From Nonomuraea sp. MG754425 (GTDB lineage: Bacteria; Actinomycetota; Actinomycetes; Streptosporangiales; Streptosporangiaceae): 45,025 bases of DNA. The translations under genes and the position numbers were made by a program. The notes under the pieces were generated by a model, which saw nothing but the letters and a program-made list of their open reading frames with translations, was not told the DNA's origin and searched no databases. The stretch lies in NCBI RefSeq assembly GCF_021699195.1, contig NZ_SSXE01000068.1, forward strand, positions 1 to 45,025, read 5' to 3'. Positions 6,312 through 15,426 of this stretch are shown here, piece by piece. Within the stretch, counting starts at the first letter, position 1, and the number at the start of each line of letters is the position of its first letter.

Positions 6312-7687
6312 CCCGCCGCCCCACCGCAGCGGACTGGACGGCCCTGCGCCGGCGGATGCGCGGCGAGGTCATCCTCCCCGGCGACCCCGGCTACGCGACG
6401 GCCCGGCGGATCGCCGACCCCCGCTTCCATCAGGCACGACCCCGTGCCATCGCGCGCTGCTCGACGGAGGACGACGTCCGCGCCGCGGTCGACTTCGCCC
6501 GCCGCCACCGTCTCACCCCGCACCCCCGCTCGGGCGGCCACAGCTTCGCCGGCTACTCCACCGGCCCCGGCCTGGTCATCGACGTCTCCCCGCTCGACGC
6601 GATCCGCATCGACGACGCCCGAGCCCGGATCGGCGCCGGCAACAGGAGCGGACGGGTCACCCGGGTCCTGGCCGAACACGGCAGGCTCCTGCCGGTCGGC
6701 ACCTGCCCGGAGGTCGGCATCGCGGGCCTGACCCTGGGCGGCGGCATCGGCATGGTCGGCCGTGCCTACGGCCTGACCATGGACAACCTGCGGGAGGCCG
6801 ACATCGTCCTGGCCGACGGCAGTGCCGTCACCTGCGGCCCCTCCGCCCACCCCGACCTCTACTTCGCCCTGCGCGGCGCGGGCGCGGGCGCCTTCGGCGT
6901 CGTCACCGCCCTGACCTTCGACACCTATCCCGCCCCCGAGGTGCGCACGTTCTTCCTCGGCTGGCCCGGCCACCGCACGGCCGAGACCATCACCGCCTGG
7001 CAGCGCTGGTCCATGACGCTGCCCGAGCCGATGAGCACCCAGCTCTGTGTACGCGGCGGCGCATCCCAGACCTTGGTGATCGCCTGGTGGTGCGGAGCGC
7101 CCGGCGCCGGTGACCCCCTCGTCGCCCGGCTCGTCGCCGCGCTCGGCGAACCTGCTGCCGCCGGCACGCACACGTCCGGCTATCCGGACGCGATCACGCA
7201 CCTCTGGGAGGTGCTACGGCCCTCTCCGGAGCCCGTCTACACCTTTCAGGAAGACCACCTGCTCGCGGCCCCGCTGCCGCCGAACGCCACGGCGCTCCTC
7301 GCGCGGCGGCTCGCCGCCCGTCCCGACACCATCCTGCTCCTCGAACGTCAGGGCGGCGCTCTGGGCAAAGACCCCACCACGGCCTGGGCGCACCGCGGCT
7401 GCCCCTTCGCGATGTGGTTCTGGAGCGAGGTCGCACCCGCGGCGGGCGTCGGCCGCGTCATCGAGGCCAGGAACCGGGTCGTCTCCCTGTGGCAGGAACT
7501 GCGGCCCTGGGCGTCCGGGCAGTCGTACCAGAACAACATCTCCCCACGCCGTCCGGACTGGGCCGCCGCCTACTACGGCGAGCACCTCGACCGGCTCCGC
7601 GCGATCAAGACCCGCTACGACCCGCACGACCTCTTCCACCACCCCCAGAGCCTCAGACCTGCCCTCCTGGCCGCCCGATCCGACTGA
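6308..7687 (+). CDS. Bicovalent FAD-linked oxidase, berberine-bridge-enzyme type
   Basis: This 459-residue protein is a member of the FAD-linked oxidase (BBE-like, PF01565 plus C-terminal BBE segment) family. H78 in RSGGHSFAGYS and C133 in GTCPEVG match the residues that bind FAD through both 8-alpha-histidyl and 6-S-cysteinyl bonds, so bicovalent flavinylation is expected. LTLGGGIG (141-148) is the conserved glycine block. The C-terminus has the QNNISPRRPDWAAAYYG region and a YDPHDLFHH end typical of the family. There is no export signal. Such enzymes perform oxygen-dependent oxidations such as alcohol or C-C/C-N ring closure in natural-product clusters. It is coupled to the 28-codon frame upstream. 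Confidence 0.9.
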   Translation: MTRRPTAADWTALRRRMRGEVILPGDPGYATARRIADPRFHQARPRAIARCSTEDDVRAAVDFARRHRLTPHPRSGGHSFAGYSTGPGLVIDVSPLDAIRIDDARARIGAGNRSGRVTRVLAEHGRLLPVGTCPEVGIAGLTLGGGIGMVGRAYGLTMDNLREADIVLADGSAVTCGPSAHPDLYFALRGAGAGAFGVVTALTFDTYPAPEVRTFFLGWPGHRTAETITAWQRWSMTLPEPMSTQLCVRGGASQTLVIAWWCGAPGAGDPLVARLVAALGEPAAAGTHTSGYPDAITHLWEVLRPSPEPVYTFQEDHLLAAPLPPNATALLARRLAARPDTILLLERQGGALGKDPTTAWAHRGCPFAMWFWSEVAPAAGVGRVIEARNRVVSLWQELRPWASGQSYQNNISPRRPDWAAAYYGEHLDRLRAIKTRYDPHDLFHHPQSLRPALLAARSD

Positions 7688-7700
7688 GGACCTACTTCGT

Positions 7701-8084
7701 CTAGCGCACGGTCAGCCGCCCCGTGTTGTACTGCGTGTTGCCGATCCGCATGAAGCCGATATAGCAGCCACCCTTGCTGACCCACCGTCGCAGTCCGCCG
7801 GTCACGACCTGGCCGGCACTGACATTTCCCGCGTAGACCCTTCGGCCGGCGGTGTCGCAGAGTGCGACGTACAGACCGACGTAACGCTTCGGACCGCTTC
7901 TCTTGTGATAGGAGGTCCTGATGAATGTGGTCTGATCCACCCCGCCGACCACGATGCAGAGAGGTGAGCCGGAGATGTTGTTACACCTCTGCCGTGCGAG
8001 CGCCGCATCCGCCGATGTCGGCGTCATGGTCACCACCATTACGGCCGCCGCAAGGGTCGCGATGACGGATCTATTCACAGACAT
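7701..8084 (-). CDS. Small secreted hypothetical protein
   Basis: The 127-residue product has a Sec-type signal peptide (Arg5, hydrophobic residues 7-20, likely cleavage near A-D-A at 26-28). The mature domain is about 100 residues with four cysteines that could form two disulfides, many Gly/Val/Tyr, and a basic patch. I do not recognise the family. The stop lies only 13 bp from the convergent FAD-oxidase stop. Confidence 0.7.
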   Translation of the reverse strand: MSVNRSVIATLAAAVMVVTMTPTSADAALARQRCNNISGSPLCIVVGGVDQTTFIRTSYHKRSGPKRYVGLYVALCDTAGRRVYAGNVSAGQVVTGGLRRWVSKGGCYIGFMRIGNTQYNTGRLTVR

Positions 8085-8202
8085 GTGAACGTTGCCCCCT
8101 TGTTGAGTTCTGCCCCCTGCTGTTGCGCCCTCAACTTATCGGCCGCCGAATAGTCGGGCCAGGTCAGCGACAGGGCATTTCCCGGACATCACGCATCAGA
8201 GG

Positions 8203-8826
8203 TCAATACTTCTTCTGCTGGTCGCCCATCGGCAACCGGATGTCGGGCACGTCGGTATCCACGACGTAAACGGTCCGGATACGTGGGTCATCGGCGATGG
8301 CCCGGACGGGGCCAGGAAGATTCCGGGTGGAGAATCCGTAGATGAGACCGTCTCTCGCGTACTTTTGCAGGTGCTCAAGCTTGAGATTGAATTGATCGAG
8401 GACCTGCGCATCATCTTCCTGCAGCAGGCTCACCCATGCCCTGAATTGTGCGGTGAGCGGCTCTGGGTGCGCGTCGAACCGGCACGTGTCGAATCCTCGG
8501 TAGTCACAGGACGCCATCGGCTCCCAGATCAATGGCTGCCCGGGTGCCACCATCACGCTGCTCGGACTCCGCCACAGGGCGTTCACCTCCCTTTCCCTGA
8601 GCGGCTTGGTTAAGAGGACGAAGACCTGAACAGGCGTGTTGGAAGGGATGGCTTCGAGCAAGGTCTCCTGATCGCCCGGGGACGTCGCCTCACTGGCCGC
8701 GCTCAATATCGAGGTCAGTCGCCATGGGAGCGTATGCGGTGCCAGTACTTCGCCCGAATCCCCCCATCGCAACGCACCGGACCATCCTGGAGCTTCCCCC
8801 ATCGCGCTACGCGGCCCCAGTTCCAC
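8203..8826 (-). CDS. Hypothetical protein, possibly 5'-truncated
   Basis: A 207-residue product starts at GTG 8824-8826. An in-frame ATG lies eight codons later. The C-terminal 150 residues look like an ordinary soluble alpha/beta domain ending in a Lys-rich tail, and I recognise no family. The frame stays open upstream to about 8970 with coding-like composition but contains no ATG, GTG or TTG there. The true N-terminus may therefore have been lost or replaced. The gene follows the pectate lyase on the same strand after 156 bp. Confidence 0.5.
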   Translation of the reverse strand: MELGPRSAMGEAPGWSGALRWGDSGEVLAPHTLPWRLTSILSAASEATSPGDQETLLEAIPSNTPVQVFVLLTKPLREREVNALWRSPSSVMVAPGQPLIWEPMASCDYRGFDTCRFDAHPEPLTAQFRAWVSLLQEDDAQVLDQFNLKLEHLQKYARDGLIYGFSTRNLPGPVRAIADDPRIRTVYVVDTDVPDIRLPMGDQQKKY

Positions 8827-8982
8827 TGGCAGGGCCCCGTCTTCGCAGGCGCTTCCGGGGGAGGCGGCACCGCTGTCCAGCTTGTAATCCCCGTGGGTTA
8901 TGGCAAAAGAGTTGAGGGCGACTACCTGAAGGCGCTTGCACGAGGCGGCTGTCGCCGCGTCTGACGTACAGGAAGAAACGTT

Positions 8983-10812
8983 TCAGCCGCCCTGGGCGGC
9001 GCGGTCGAGGTATTCCTCGATGTTGAGGTAGCCGTCGCCATCGCTGTCGCCGTTGTGGTCGTCAGCGTTCGGGTTGAGTCCGTTGGCGGTCTCCCAGGTG
9101 TCGGGCATGCCGTCGCGGTCGGTGTCCCATCCGCTGGGGCTGTTCACCTGTGCGGCGTTCCACAGGTTGTTCCATTCGGTGGAGTTGGGATAGTTGATCA
9201 GTGTTCCGGTGGTGGTGCGCGTCTGGCTGACGATCCTGGTGTCGACGGCGTCACGCGCCCACCAGAACGCGCCGGCCCGGTCCAGGACCTTGCTCAGCGC
9301 CGTGGACGCGGGCTCGTTGGTGACGTTGGGGACGTCGAAGCGGGTGGACCTGTGGGTCGGAATCGCGGTGAACTGGTTCCAGGTGGCGTCCGTGCCGTTG
9401 GTCAGATCGGAGTCCCCGTCGTAGTCGACCTTGTTGCCCGACTGGTAGGCGCTCGTCCCGGTCGCCCCGACGTACACCTCTGCGTTGCTGGAATTGTGCC
9501 GCAGGTACGTGTTGCCGACGAAGTTGGCGTTGGCGAGCTGGTCCGTGCCGCTGTAGCCCTTGCCCTCGAAGACGACGTTGTTGCTCCACTCGACGTAGTT
9601 CACCGCGCCGGTCTCGTTGCCCAGGCGGGGCAGGCGGCTCAGGTTGTGCGCGAACAGGTTGTGGTCGTAGGCGATGTTCGAGCCGCTCACGTCGCTGCCG
9701 ACCAGTGCGCCGTAGCTGTGTCCGTTGTAGTTCAGCCCTTCGGACACGATCGCGTACTGCACCGAGACCTGGCCGGCGCCGTCACTGGTGCTGATGCCTT
9801 CGTCGTCGGCCCAACTGACCGAGACATGATCGACGATGACGTCGTCGCCGGTGATCCAGATTCCGTCGTTGGTCGCCGTACCGGGATTGGCCTGGTCCTG
9901 CCCCGGACGGAACTTCAGGTGACGGACGATGATGTCGCTGCCCGTGATCTTGGTCGCCTGGCCCATGATCGTGACGCCCGGCTTGGGCGCGGTCTGGCCG
10001 GCTATGGTCAGGTTCTTCGCGCCGATCGTCAGCCAGCCCTGCCGCCCTGGAGGGGAGAGCCTGATGGTGCCGGCCACGTCGAACACGATCGTCCGTCCGG
10101 TGGCGGGCGCGGTGCTGATCCCGTGGCGCAGCGACCCCGCCTGCGGGCTGGTGGCGTTGTCGGTGAGGTTGGTGACGTGGTAGACGTCGCCGCCCCGGCC
10201 GCCGGTCGCGTACCTGGCCGGGCCCGCGGCACCCGGGAAGGCCGCCACCGAGCCGGGGCCGGAGACGAAGTTGAAGGACCACTGCGTCTGGGAGACGTCG
10301 GAGCAGGTCTGCTGCACGATCGGGTTGTTGCCGGCGGTGCCGGCGTCCTTGTCGGTGAGGCACAGGCCGGACGACGCGTTCCTGGCCAGGTACTTTCCGG
10401 ACGCCGCGGTGGATGCGGTGAACGTCCAGGTCTGGTTGGCGGCGGCCGAGCAGGCGTTCTGGTGGAGTTGGGTGCCGGCCGTGGCGTCGGGCGCCTCGAC
10501 GCACCTGCCGCTGTTGGCGTTGGTGAGCGCGAAGCCGCCGCCTTGCGAGACGACCTTGAACTGCTGGTGGGTGGCGCCGGCGGCGCACGCCAACTGTATG
10601 AGGAGGGCTTTGTCGCTGGTGGAGGAGGAGGCCACGTCGAGGCACTTGCCGCTGGCGGCGGAGACCACGGTGTAGGTGCTTCCGGCGACGGGCGCGACGG
10701 CGGCCCTGGCCGGACGGACGGACAGGGCCACCGTCGCGATCGCGACCGCCACCGTGAGGGCGAGCAGGGCCGCGAGGCCGGGACGCGCCACCATGGTTAA
10801 CCTCTGGTGCAT
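8983..10812 (-). CDS. Secreted pectate lyase with ricin-type lectin and Ca-binding tail
   Basis: The 609-residue protein starts with a Sec signal peptide (about 1-37, ending A-R-A). A ricin B-type trefoil (about 44-183) follows, with QxW-like repeats at HQQFKVV, NQTWTF and QTQWSF, which binds carbohydrate. The catalytic part (about 190-520) is a right-handed beta-helix of the pectate-lyase family 1/3 type, with VDHVSVSWADDE around its centre and many Asn-rich coils. The C-terminal 45 residues hold DTDRDGMPD and DSDGDGYLN, calcium-binding EF-hand/thrombospondin-3-like loops. It would degrade pectin-like plant polymers outside the cell. A second ATG at codon 7 is an alternative start. Confidence 0.88.
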   Translation of the reverse strand: MHQRLTMVARPGLAALLALTVAVAIATVALSVRPARAAVAPVAGSTYTVVSAASGKCLDVASSSTSDKALLIQLACAAGATHQQFKVVSQGGGFALTNANSGRCVEAPDATAGTQLHQNACSAAANQTWTFTASTAASGKYLARNASSGLCLTDKDAGTAGNNPIVQQTCSDVSQTQWSFNFVSGPGSVAAFPGAAGPARYATGGRGGDVYHVTNLTDNATSPQAGSLRHGISTAPATGRTIVFDVAGTIRLSPPGRQGWLTIGAKNLTIAGQTAPKPGVTIMGQATKITGSDIIVRHLKFRPGQDQANPGTATNDGIWITGDDVIVDHVSVSWADDEGISTSDGAGQVSVQYAIVSEGLNYNGHSYGALVGSDVSGSNIAYDHNLFAHNLSRLPRLGNETGAVNYVEWSNNVVFEGKGYSGTDQLANANFVGNTYLRHNSSNAEVYVGATGTSAYQSGNKVDYDGDSDLTNGTDATWNQFTAIPTHRSTRFDVPNVTNEPASTALSKVLDRAGAFWWARDAVDTRIVSQTRTTTGTLINYPNSTEWNNLWNAAQVNSPSGWDTDRDGMPDTWETANGLNPNADDHNGDSDGDGYLNIEEYLDRAAQGG

Positions 10813-11160
10813 GAAGAACCCTCCGACAGAAGTTGATCGGATGTCACGCGGATGGTGTCAAAGCATTGCGGACGTATCAAGCCAGCCTTTCGACCGGGAA
10901 ACCGCACGCTTCGGCTACCTTCTTTCTGAGTCCGTCCACGTCAAGGGGGCTTTCAACTTCCATGAGGGTCATCCGATTCCTCGGGCGTAAGACACCAGAA
11001 CGGCTTTCGACATCCGACCATTTTCATGGAATTACCTGATTACAGCCCGCCGGCGATAGCGCGCGAACCAGGCCCGCCACTCGGATTCACCCGACGGGCC
11101 TCGAAGCAGCGCCGCGCCGGCCGGGGTGGGTGCATGTTCCATACGGTCACCGCTATGACT
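10813..11160. other. Intergenic region upstream of the pectate lyase
   Basis: About 350 bp without a credible gene. The part next to the pectate-lyase ATG (10813-11040) is less GC-rich and presumably carries its promoter. I could not assign -35/-10 boxes confidently. Confidence 0.35.
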
Positions 11161-11282
11161 CCGCGGGAACATTTGTCCAAGACTGCTGGTCGGCTGCCCG
11201 TGCATAGTCTCCGCATGAATGAGTACGACATCGAGCATTCGCTTGGGACGCACGTGGTCCATGACGGCCCGCGGCAGGCGCC
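11161..11282 (+). repeat. Degenerate copy of the hydrolase promoter and 5' end
   Basis: This 122-bp stretch aligns without gaps to 15373-15494, with 107 of 122 bases identical by my count. It covers 54 bp upstream of the start codon and the first 23 codons of the alpha/beta hydrolase. The last 32 bases are identical. The two copies flank the ABC transporter pair in direct orientation. Confidence 0.85.
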
Positions 11283-11292
11283 CCGGCGGTAG
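11215..11292 (+). pseudogene. Truncated alpha/beta hydrolase fragment (5' end only)
   Basis: The first 23 codons match the N-terminus of the intact hydrolase at 15427-16245 (start MNEYDIE against MSEYDIE, and a shared HVVHDGPRQAP). The sequence then diverges and a stop occurs at 11290-11292. No catalytic residues are retained. The break coincides with the edge of a serine-recombinase-like fragment on the other strand, so it was probably cut by an insertion or rearrangement. Confidence 0.75.
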
Positions 11293-11410
11293 GCCGCCGC
11301 GATGGCGGGGTCCAGGGCGGTGGGGCGGCCCAGGGTCTTGTCGGCGGCCACGGCGGCAGCGGCACCTTCGCGGGCGCCCTGGCCGGCGACGACGCCGGGA
11401 TCAAATGACG
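11283..11410 (-). pseudogene. Serine recombinase (resolvase/invertase) C-terminal fragment
   Basis: On the minus strand a frame reads an Ala-rich helix followed by KTLGRPTALDPAIAAAYRRG. This resembles the linker and helix-turn-helix start of Tn3-type resolvases (commonly ...RGKxLGRPxALTP...). No catalytic Ser domain is present in the window. It abuts the broken hydrolase copy. The assignment rests on a short segment and should be treated as tentative. Confidence 0.45.
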
Positions 11411-11779
11411 GTCTCCGTCCTCGGATAGGCACGGGAGCAGGGCGAGGATGACGACGAAGCGGATGGTGTCGCTCCCGGCGGCCTCGCGCCGCGTGGTGAA
11501 GGCCGCACGGTAGAGGGAGAGCCGCCGGCTGGAGGGGGGTTCGTAGACGGGGGCGAGGGCGGTAGGGCGTGCCGCAGGCAGACCCGGTCAGCCACGTCCG
11601 GCATCCGTGCGGGTGACGTCTAGGGCGATGGGCAGGGCGATGGGCAGGGCGTTGCCCGCACCGGTGCCGGCCTGCCAGGCCGGCTCGACCGGCCCCTCGC
11701 CCCCTCATACGCCACCCCTCACCCCTCATCGGCTCGGTCACGGGCCGGGTCGTGACGAGATCGACGAAACCGGAGAACG
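11411..11779. other. Gene-poor stretch before the ABC transporters
   Basis: About 370 bp without a supportable gene. It contains a short tandem GGGCGATGGGCA repeat (about 11630-11654) and presumably the promoter of the transporter operon. Its composition is coding-like on the minus strand, so it may be further debris of the recombinase element. Confidence 0.35.
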
Positions 11780-13588
11780 ATGACCACCACCAGCGACCCC
11801 GCTCGGCCGACCGAGCAAGCGCATGCCGATTCCGCGGCGGGACAGAGCATGACACGGCTGTTGCGCCCGCATCTGCGGAGTTTCGCGGCCGTGGTGATCC
11901 TGCAGGTCATCGGCGCGCTCGCGGGCTTGGCCCCGCTGCTGGCGCTCGTCGAACTGGGCCGTGCCCTGCTGTCGCCCGGCCCGATCGACCACGTTCACGT
12001 CTGGACGGTGGTGATCGCGGGTGCGGCCGGCCTGTTCGTCCGGCTGCTGTGCACCGCCGCGTCGTCGGGAATCGGGCACGTTCTCGACAGCCGGGTGCAA
12101 CTGACGTTCCGCCGGCAACTCGCCGCGTCGCTGGGACGCGTCCCGCTCGGCTGGTTCTCCCGGCGGCGCACCGGCGAGCTGGCCAAGGTGGTGGGCGAGG
12201 ACGTGAGCGCCGTGCACCCGTTCCTCGCCCACGCCCCCGGCGAACTCGTCGCCGCGTTCGTGGTGCCGCTGGTGTCGCTGATCTACCTGTTCACCGTCGA
12301 CTGGCGGCTCACGTTGATCACGCTGATCCCGGTGGCGCTGGCGACAGCGCTGGTTCCGCTGCTGATGCTGCCCGCCAGGACGCGCGAGCAGGAGGCCTAC
12401 GACGCGGCCATGGGACGGATCGCCAGTTCCGTCGTCGAGTTCGTGCAAGGCATCTCGGTGGTCAAGGCGTTCGGCGGCGGCGAGCGCGCCCACCGCACGT
12501 TCCTGACGGCCGCCGACGACTTCGTCAGCATCTTCTCCCGCTGGGTGCGCGGCATGTCCGTGATCGCCGCCGGGATGCAGTTGGCGCTGTCGCCGCCGTT
12601 CGTGCTGCTGGTCGTGCTGGTCGGAGGCACGGCTCTGATCACCTCCGGCGGCCTGGCGCCGACGGACCTGCTGCCGTTCCTGCTGCTCGGGCTGGGACTG
12701 ACCGCTCCGGTGGCGGCGCTCGGCCACGGCTTCGACGACCTGCAGGCCGCCGGCCGCGCGGTCGGCCGGATCAAAGAGGTGCTCGCGGTCCGGCCGCTGC
12801 CCGAGCCCGCCCACCCGCGTCCGCCGCGGGGGCACCGGGTGGAACTGCGTGACGTCCGCTTCGCCTACGACGCCGGCCACGAGGTGCTGCGCGGCATCGA
12901 CCTGGTGCTGGAGCCGGGGACGGTCACCGCGGTCGTCGGGCCGTCGGGAAGCGGGAAGTCCACGCTGGTCCAGTTGTTGCCGCGGTTCTTCGACCCCACC
13001 CACGGCTCGGTCCTTCTCGGCGGCGTCGATCTGCGCGAGATCGGCAGCCGGGAGTTGCATCGGCAGGTGGCCTTCGTCTTCCAGGACGTCCGTCTGCTGC
13101 GGGTCTCGGTCGCCGACAACATCGCGCTGGCGGTGCCGCGGGCCGGCCGCGACGACGTGGTCCGCGCCGCCCGGCTGGCCGGCATCCACGACCGCATCCT
13201 CCAACTGCCGCGCGGATACGACACGGTGCTCGGTGAAGAGACCAAGCTGTCCGGAGGCGAGGCGCAGCGGATCTCGATCGCCCGCGCGCTGCTGGCCGAC
13301 GCGCCCGTTCTGGTGCTGGACGAGGCCACCTCCTTCGCCGACCCGCAGACCGAACAGGCGGTCCGCCGGGCCCTGGCGACGCTGGGCGGCGACCGCACGA
13401 TCGTCGTCATCGCCCACCGGCTGGAGACGGTCGCCGGCGCCGACACCGTCGTGGTGCTGGAGGACGGAGTGATCGTCGAACGCGGCAGGCCCGCCGACCT
13501 GCTGACACGAGGCGGAAGCTTCGCCGCGTTCTGGCGATCCCCCATCGAAACCCACGATGGCGTGCTGCGAGGAGACGAGCCCCGATGA
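11780..13588 (+). CDS. ABC transporter, fused permease/ATPase (IrtA/YbtP-like)
   Basis: This 602-residue half-transporter has an N-terminal six-helix membrane domain (about 25-330) and an ATPase domain (about 355-585). Walker A GPSGSGKS is near residue 386-393, signature LSGGEAQ near 490, and Walker B VLVLDEATS near 510. The membrane domain (PLGWFSRRRTGELAKVV region) resembles exporter-fold siderophore importers such as IrtAB/YbtPQ more than MsbA, but lipid or peptide export cannot be excluded. Its stop overlaps the ATG of the second half-transporter (ATGA at 13585), so the two are expected to form a heterodimer. No siderophore biosynthesis genes are nearby. Confidence 0.9.
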   Translation: MTTTSDPARPTEQAHADSAAGQSMTRLLRPHLRSFAAVVILQVIGALAGLAPLLALVELGRALLSPGPIDHVHVWTVVIAGAAGLFVRLLCTAASSGIGHVLDSRVQLTFRRQLAASLGRVPLGWFSRRRTGELAKVVGEDVSAVHPFLAHAPGELVAAFVVPLVSLIYLFTVDWRLTLITLIPVALATALVPLLMLPARTREQEAYDAAMGRIASSVVEFVQGISVVKAFGGGERAHRTFLTAADDFVSIFSRWVRGMSVIAAGMQLALSPPFVLLVVLVGGTALITSGGLAPTDLLPFLLLGLGLTAPVAALGHGFDDLQAAGRAVGRIKEVLAVRPLPEPAHPRPPRGHRVELRDVRFAYDAGHEVLRGIDLVLEPGTVTAVVGPSGSGKSTLVQLLPRFFDPTHGSVLLGGVDLREIGSRELHRQVAFVFQDVRLLRVSVADNIALAVPRAGRDDVVRAARLAGIHDRILQLPRGYDTVLGEETKLSGGEAQRISIARALLADAPVLVLDEATSFADPQTEQAVRRALATLGGDRTIVVIAHRLETVAGADTVVVLEDGVIVERGRPADLLTRGGSFAAFWRSPIETHDGVLRGDEPR

Positions 13589-15300
13589 TCCGTATGCTGC
13601 TGCGCGTGCTCGGAGACGAGTACGCCCGGGCGATGCGCCGCACCGTGATCCTGATGACGGTCACCGCGGTGGCCGAGGGTTCGTCCTACGCGCTGCTGGT
13701 CCCGGTGCTGCGGGCGCTGCTCGGCAACACGCCCGCGGACGCCGTGCCGTGGCTGGTCGCGTTCGGGGCCGCGGTCGCCCTCTACGCCGTGCTGCGCTAC
13801 ATCAGCGACCTGTCCGGCATGCGGGTCGGGACCACCATGTTGCGCGGCATGTATCACCGGCTCGGCGAGCATCTGGCCCGCCTCCCTCTCGGCTGGTACA
13901 ACGCCGGTCGCATCGGCGAGGTGTCCGTCCTGGCCGGCCGCGGCCTCCTGCAGGCCATGGGTGTGGCCGCGCATCTGCTGGCACCGTTCATCTCCGCCCT
14001 GGTCACGCCGCTGACCATCGTGGCCGTGATGACCGCCTTCAACTGGCGGATGGGGCTGGCCGCGTTGCTCGCCGCACCCGGCGTGGCGGCGATCCAGGCC
14101 CGGACGGCACGCGCGACGGCCGCCGCCGACTCCGACCGTCACGAACGCGACCAGGAGGCCGGCGCGCGTGTGATCGAGTTCCTCCAGGCCCAGCCGGTGC
14201 TGCGGGCCGGCGGCCGGACCGGCGAACGCTTCCAGCGGCTCGACGACTCGCTGCTGGATGCCCAGCGCGCCTCCCGCCGTACCGTGCTGGCCACGCTGCC
14301 CGGCGCCGTGGGACTGACGCTCACCGTGCAGGCGGTCTTCACCGGGCTGCTGGTCCTGGGCGCCTACCTCGCGCTCGGCGGGAACGTCGGCGCGGCGGAG
14401 ATCCTGGCGATCCTGGTGCTGGCCGCCCGCTGCGCCGACCCGCTGCTGTCGCTGTCGGACATCGGCGGCAAGCTCCGTGGCGCGCGTTCGGAGCTGGCCA
14501 GACTCGAGACGGTGCTGCGCACGGAGCCGCTGCGGGAACCCCGCGAGCCGAGCCGGCCGGCGCACCACGGCCTGGAGTTCGACGCCGTCGCCTTCCGGCA
14601 CGGCGAGCGTACGGTGTTCGACGAGGTGTCGCTCACCGTCCCCGAGGGACAGCGGCTCGCGGTCGTCGGGCCGTCCGGCGCGGGCAAGAGCACGCTGTTG
14701 CAACTGCTGGCGCGCTTCTATGACGTGGACGCCGGCGCGGTGCGCGTGGGAGGCGTGGACGTGCGCGCGATCAGCACCGAGGCGTTGATGGCGCGGATCG
14801 CCATCGTCTTCCAGGACGTCCATCTCTTCGACGGCACGATCGAGGAGAACGTGCGCCTGGGCCGTCCCGACGCGGGCGTTGCCGAGGTGCGGGCGGCGGC
14901 GACCGCGGCCCGGCTGGACGAGGTGATCGAGCGACTGCCCGGAGGATGGGCGGCGAAGGTCGGCGAGGGCGGCGCACTGCTGTCAGGCGGTGAGCGCCAG
15001 CGTGTCTCGATCGCGCGGGCGCTGCTGAAGAACGCGCCCATCGTGCTGCTGGACGAGGTGACCTCGGCGCTGGACCCGGTCAACGAGGCGGCCGTCCACG
15101 AGGGCATCGAGCGCCTGATGGCAGGCCGGACGGTGGTGATGGTGGCGCATCGCATGCGGACGGTCCGGCGCGCCGACCAGATCGTCTTTCTGGACGGCGG
15201 CCGGATCGTGGAGGCAGGCAGCCACGACGAACTGCTCGACCACGGCGGCCGTTACGCCGACTTCTGGAACGTCTCCCTGGCTCCCGCCGCGCGGGAATGA
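13585..15300 (+). CDS. ABC transporter, fused permease/ATPase (IrtB/YbtQ-like)
   Basis: The 571-residue partner of the preceding transporter has a membrane domain at about 10-310 and an ATPase domain at about 330-560. Walker A GPSGAGKS is near residue 361-368, signature LSGGERQ near 466, and Walker B IVLLDEVTS near 486. The H-loop (VAHR) follows. Both ATP sites look intact. Coupled by a 4-bp overlap to the first gene, it would complete a heterodimeric importer or exporter of IrtAB type. The next gene, an alpha/beta hydrolase, follows after 126 bp with its own upstream element. Confidence 0.9.
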   Translation: MIRMLLRVLGDEYARAMRRTVILMTVTAVAEGSSYALLVPVLRALLGNTPADAVPWLVAFGAAVALYAVLRYISDLSGMRVGTTMLRGMYHRLGEHLARLPLGWYNAGRIGEVSVLAGRGLLQAMGVAAHLLAPFISALVTPLTIVAVMTAFNWRMGLAALLAAPGVAAIQARTARATAAADSDRHERDQEAGARVIEFLQAQPVLRAGGRTGERFQRLDDSLLDAQRASRRTVLATLPGAVGLTLTVQAVFTGLLVLGAYLALGGNVGAAEILAILVLAARCADPLLSLSDIGGKLRGARSELARLETVLRTEPLREPREPSRPAHHGLEFDAVAFRHGERTVFDEVSLTVPEGQRLAVVGPSGAGKSTLLQLLARFYDVDAGAVRVGGVDVRAISTEALMARIAIVFQDVHLFDGTIEENVRLGRPDAGVAEVRAAATAARLDEVIERLPGGWAAKVGEGGALLSGGERQRVSIARALLKNAPIVLLDEVTSALDPVNEAAVHEGIERLMAGRTVVMVAHRMRTVRRADQIVFLDGGRIVEAGSHDELLDHGGRYADFWNVSLAPAARE

Positions 15301-15426
15301 GCCCGCCAGGCCCGTGTTCCGGCCTTCGGACATCGGTACAGCCGTTATGGTGACGGCCGCCGGTCTTCAGCTCCGCGGGAACATTCGTCCAAGACTGACG
15401 CTCGGCCGTCCGTGCACAGTCTCCGC

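Noticed and set aside
9055..10800. 581-codon open frame on the plus strand across the pectate lyase
   Set aside because: Shadow frame with Gly/Val/Arg-rich composition and no domains. The minus strand has a complete secreted enzyme with signal peptide.
8983..10812. Treating the pectate lyase as part of a pectin-degradation locus
   Set aside because: No other pectinolytic, sugar-transport or uronate genes occur in the window.
11738..14823. Two long Gln/Arg-rich frames antisense to the ABC transporters
   Set aside because: The composition is typical of reverse-strand translation of GC-rich genes. Both transporter genes are intact on the plus strand.
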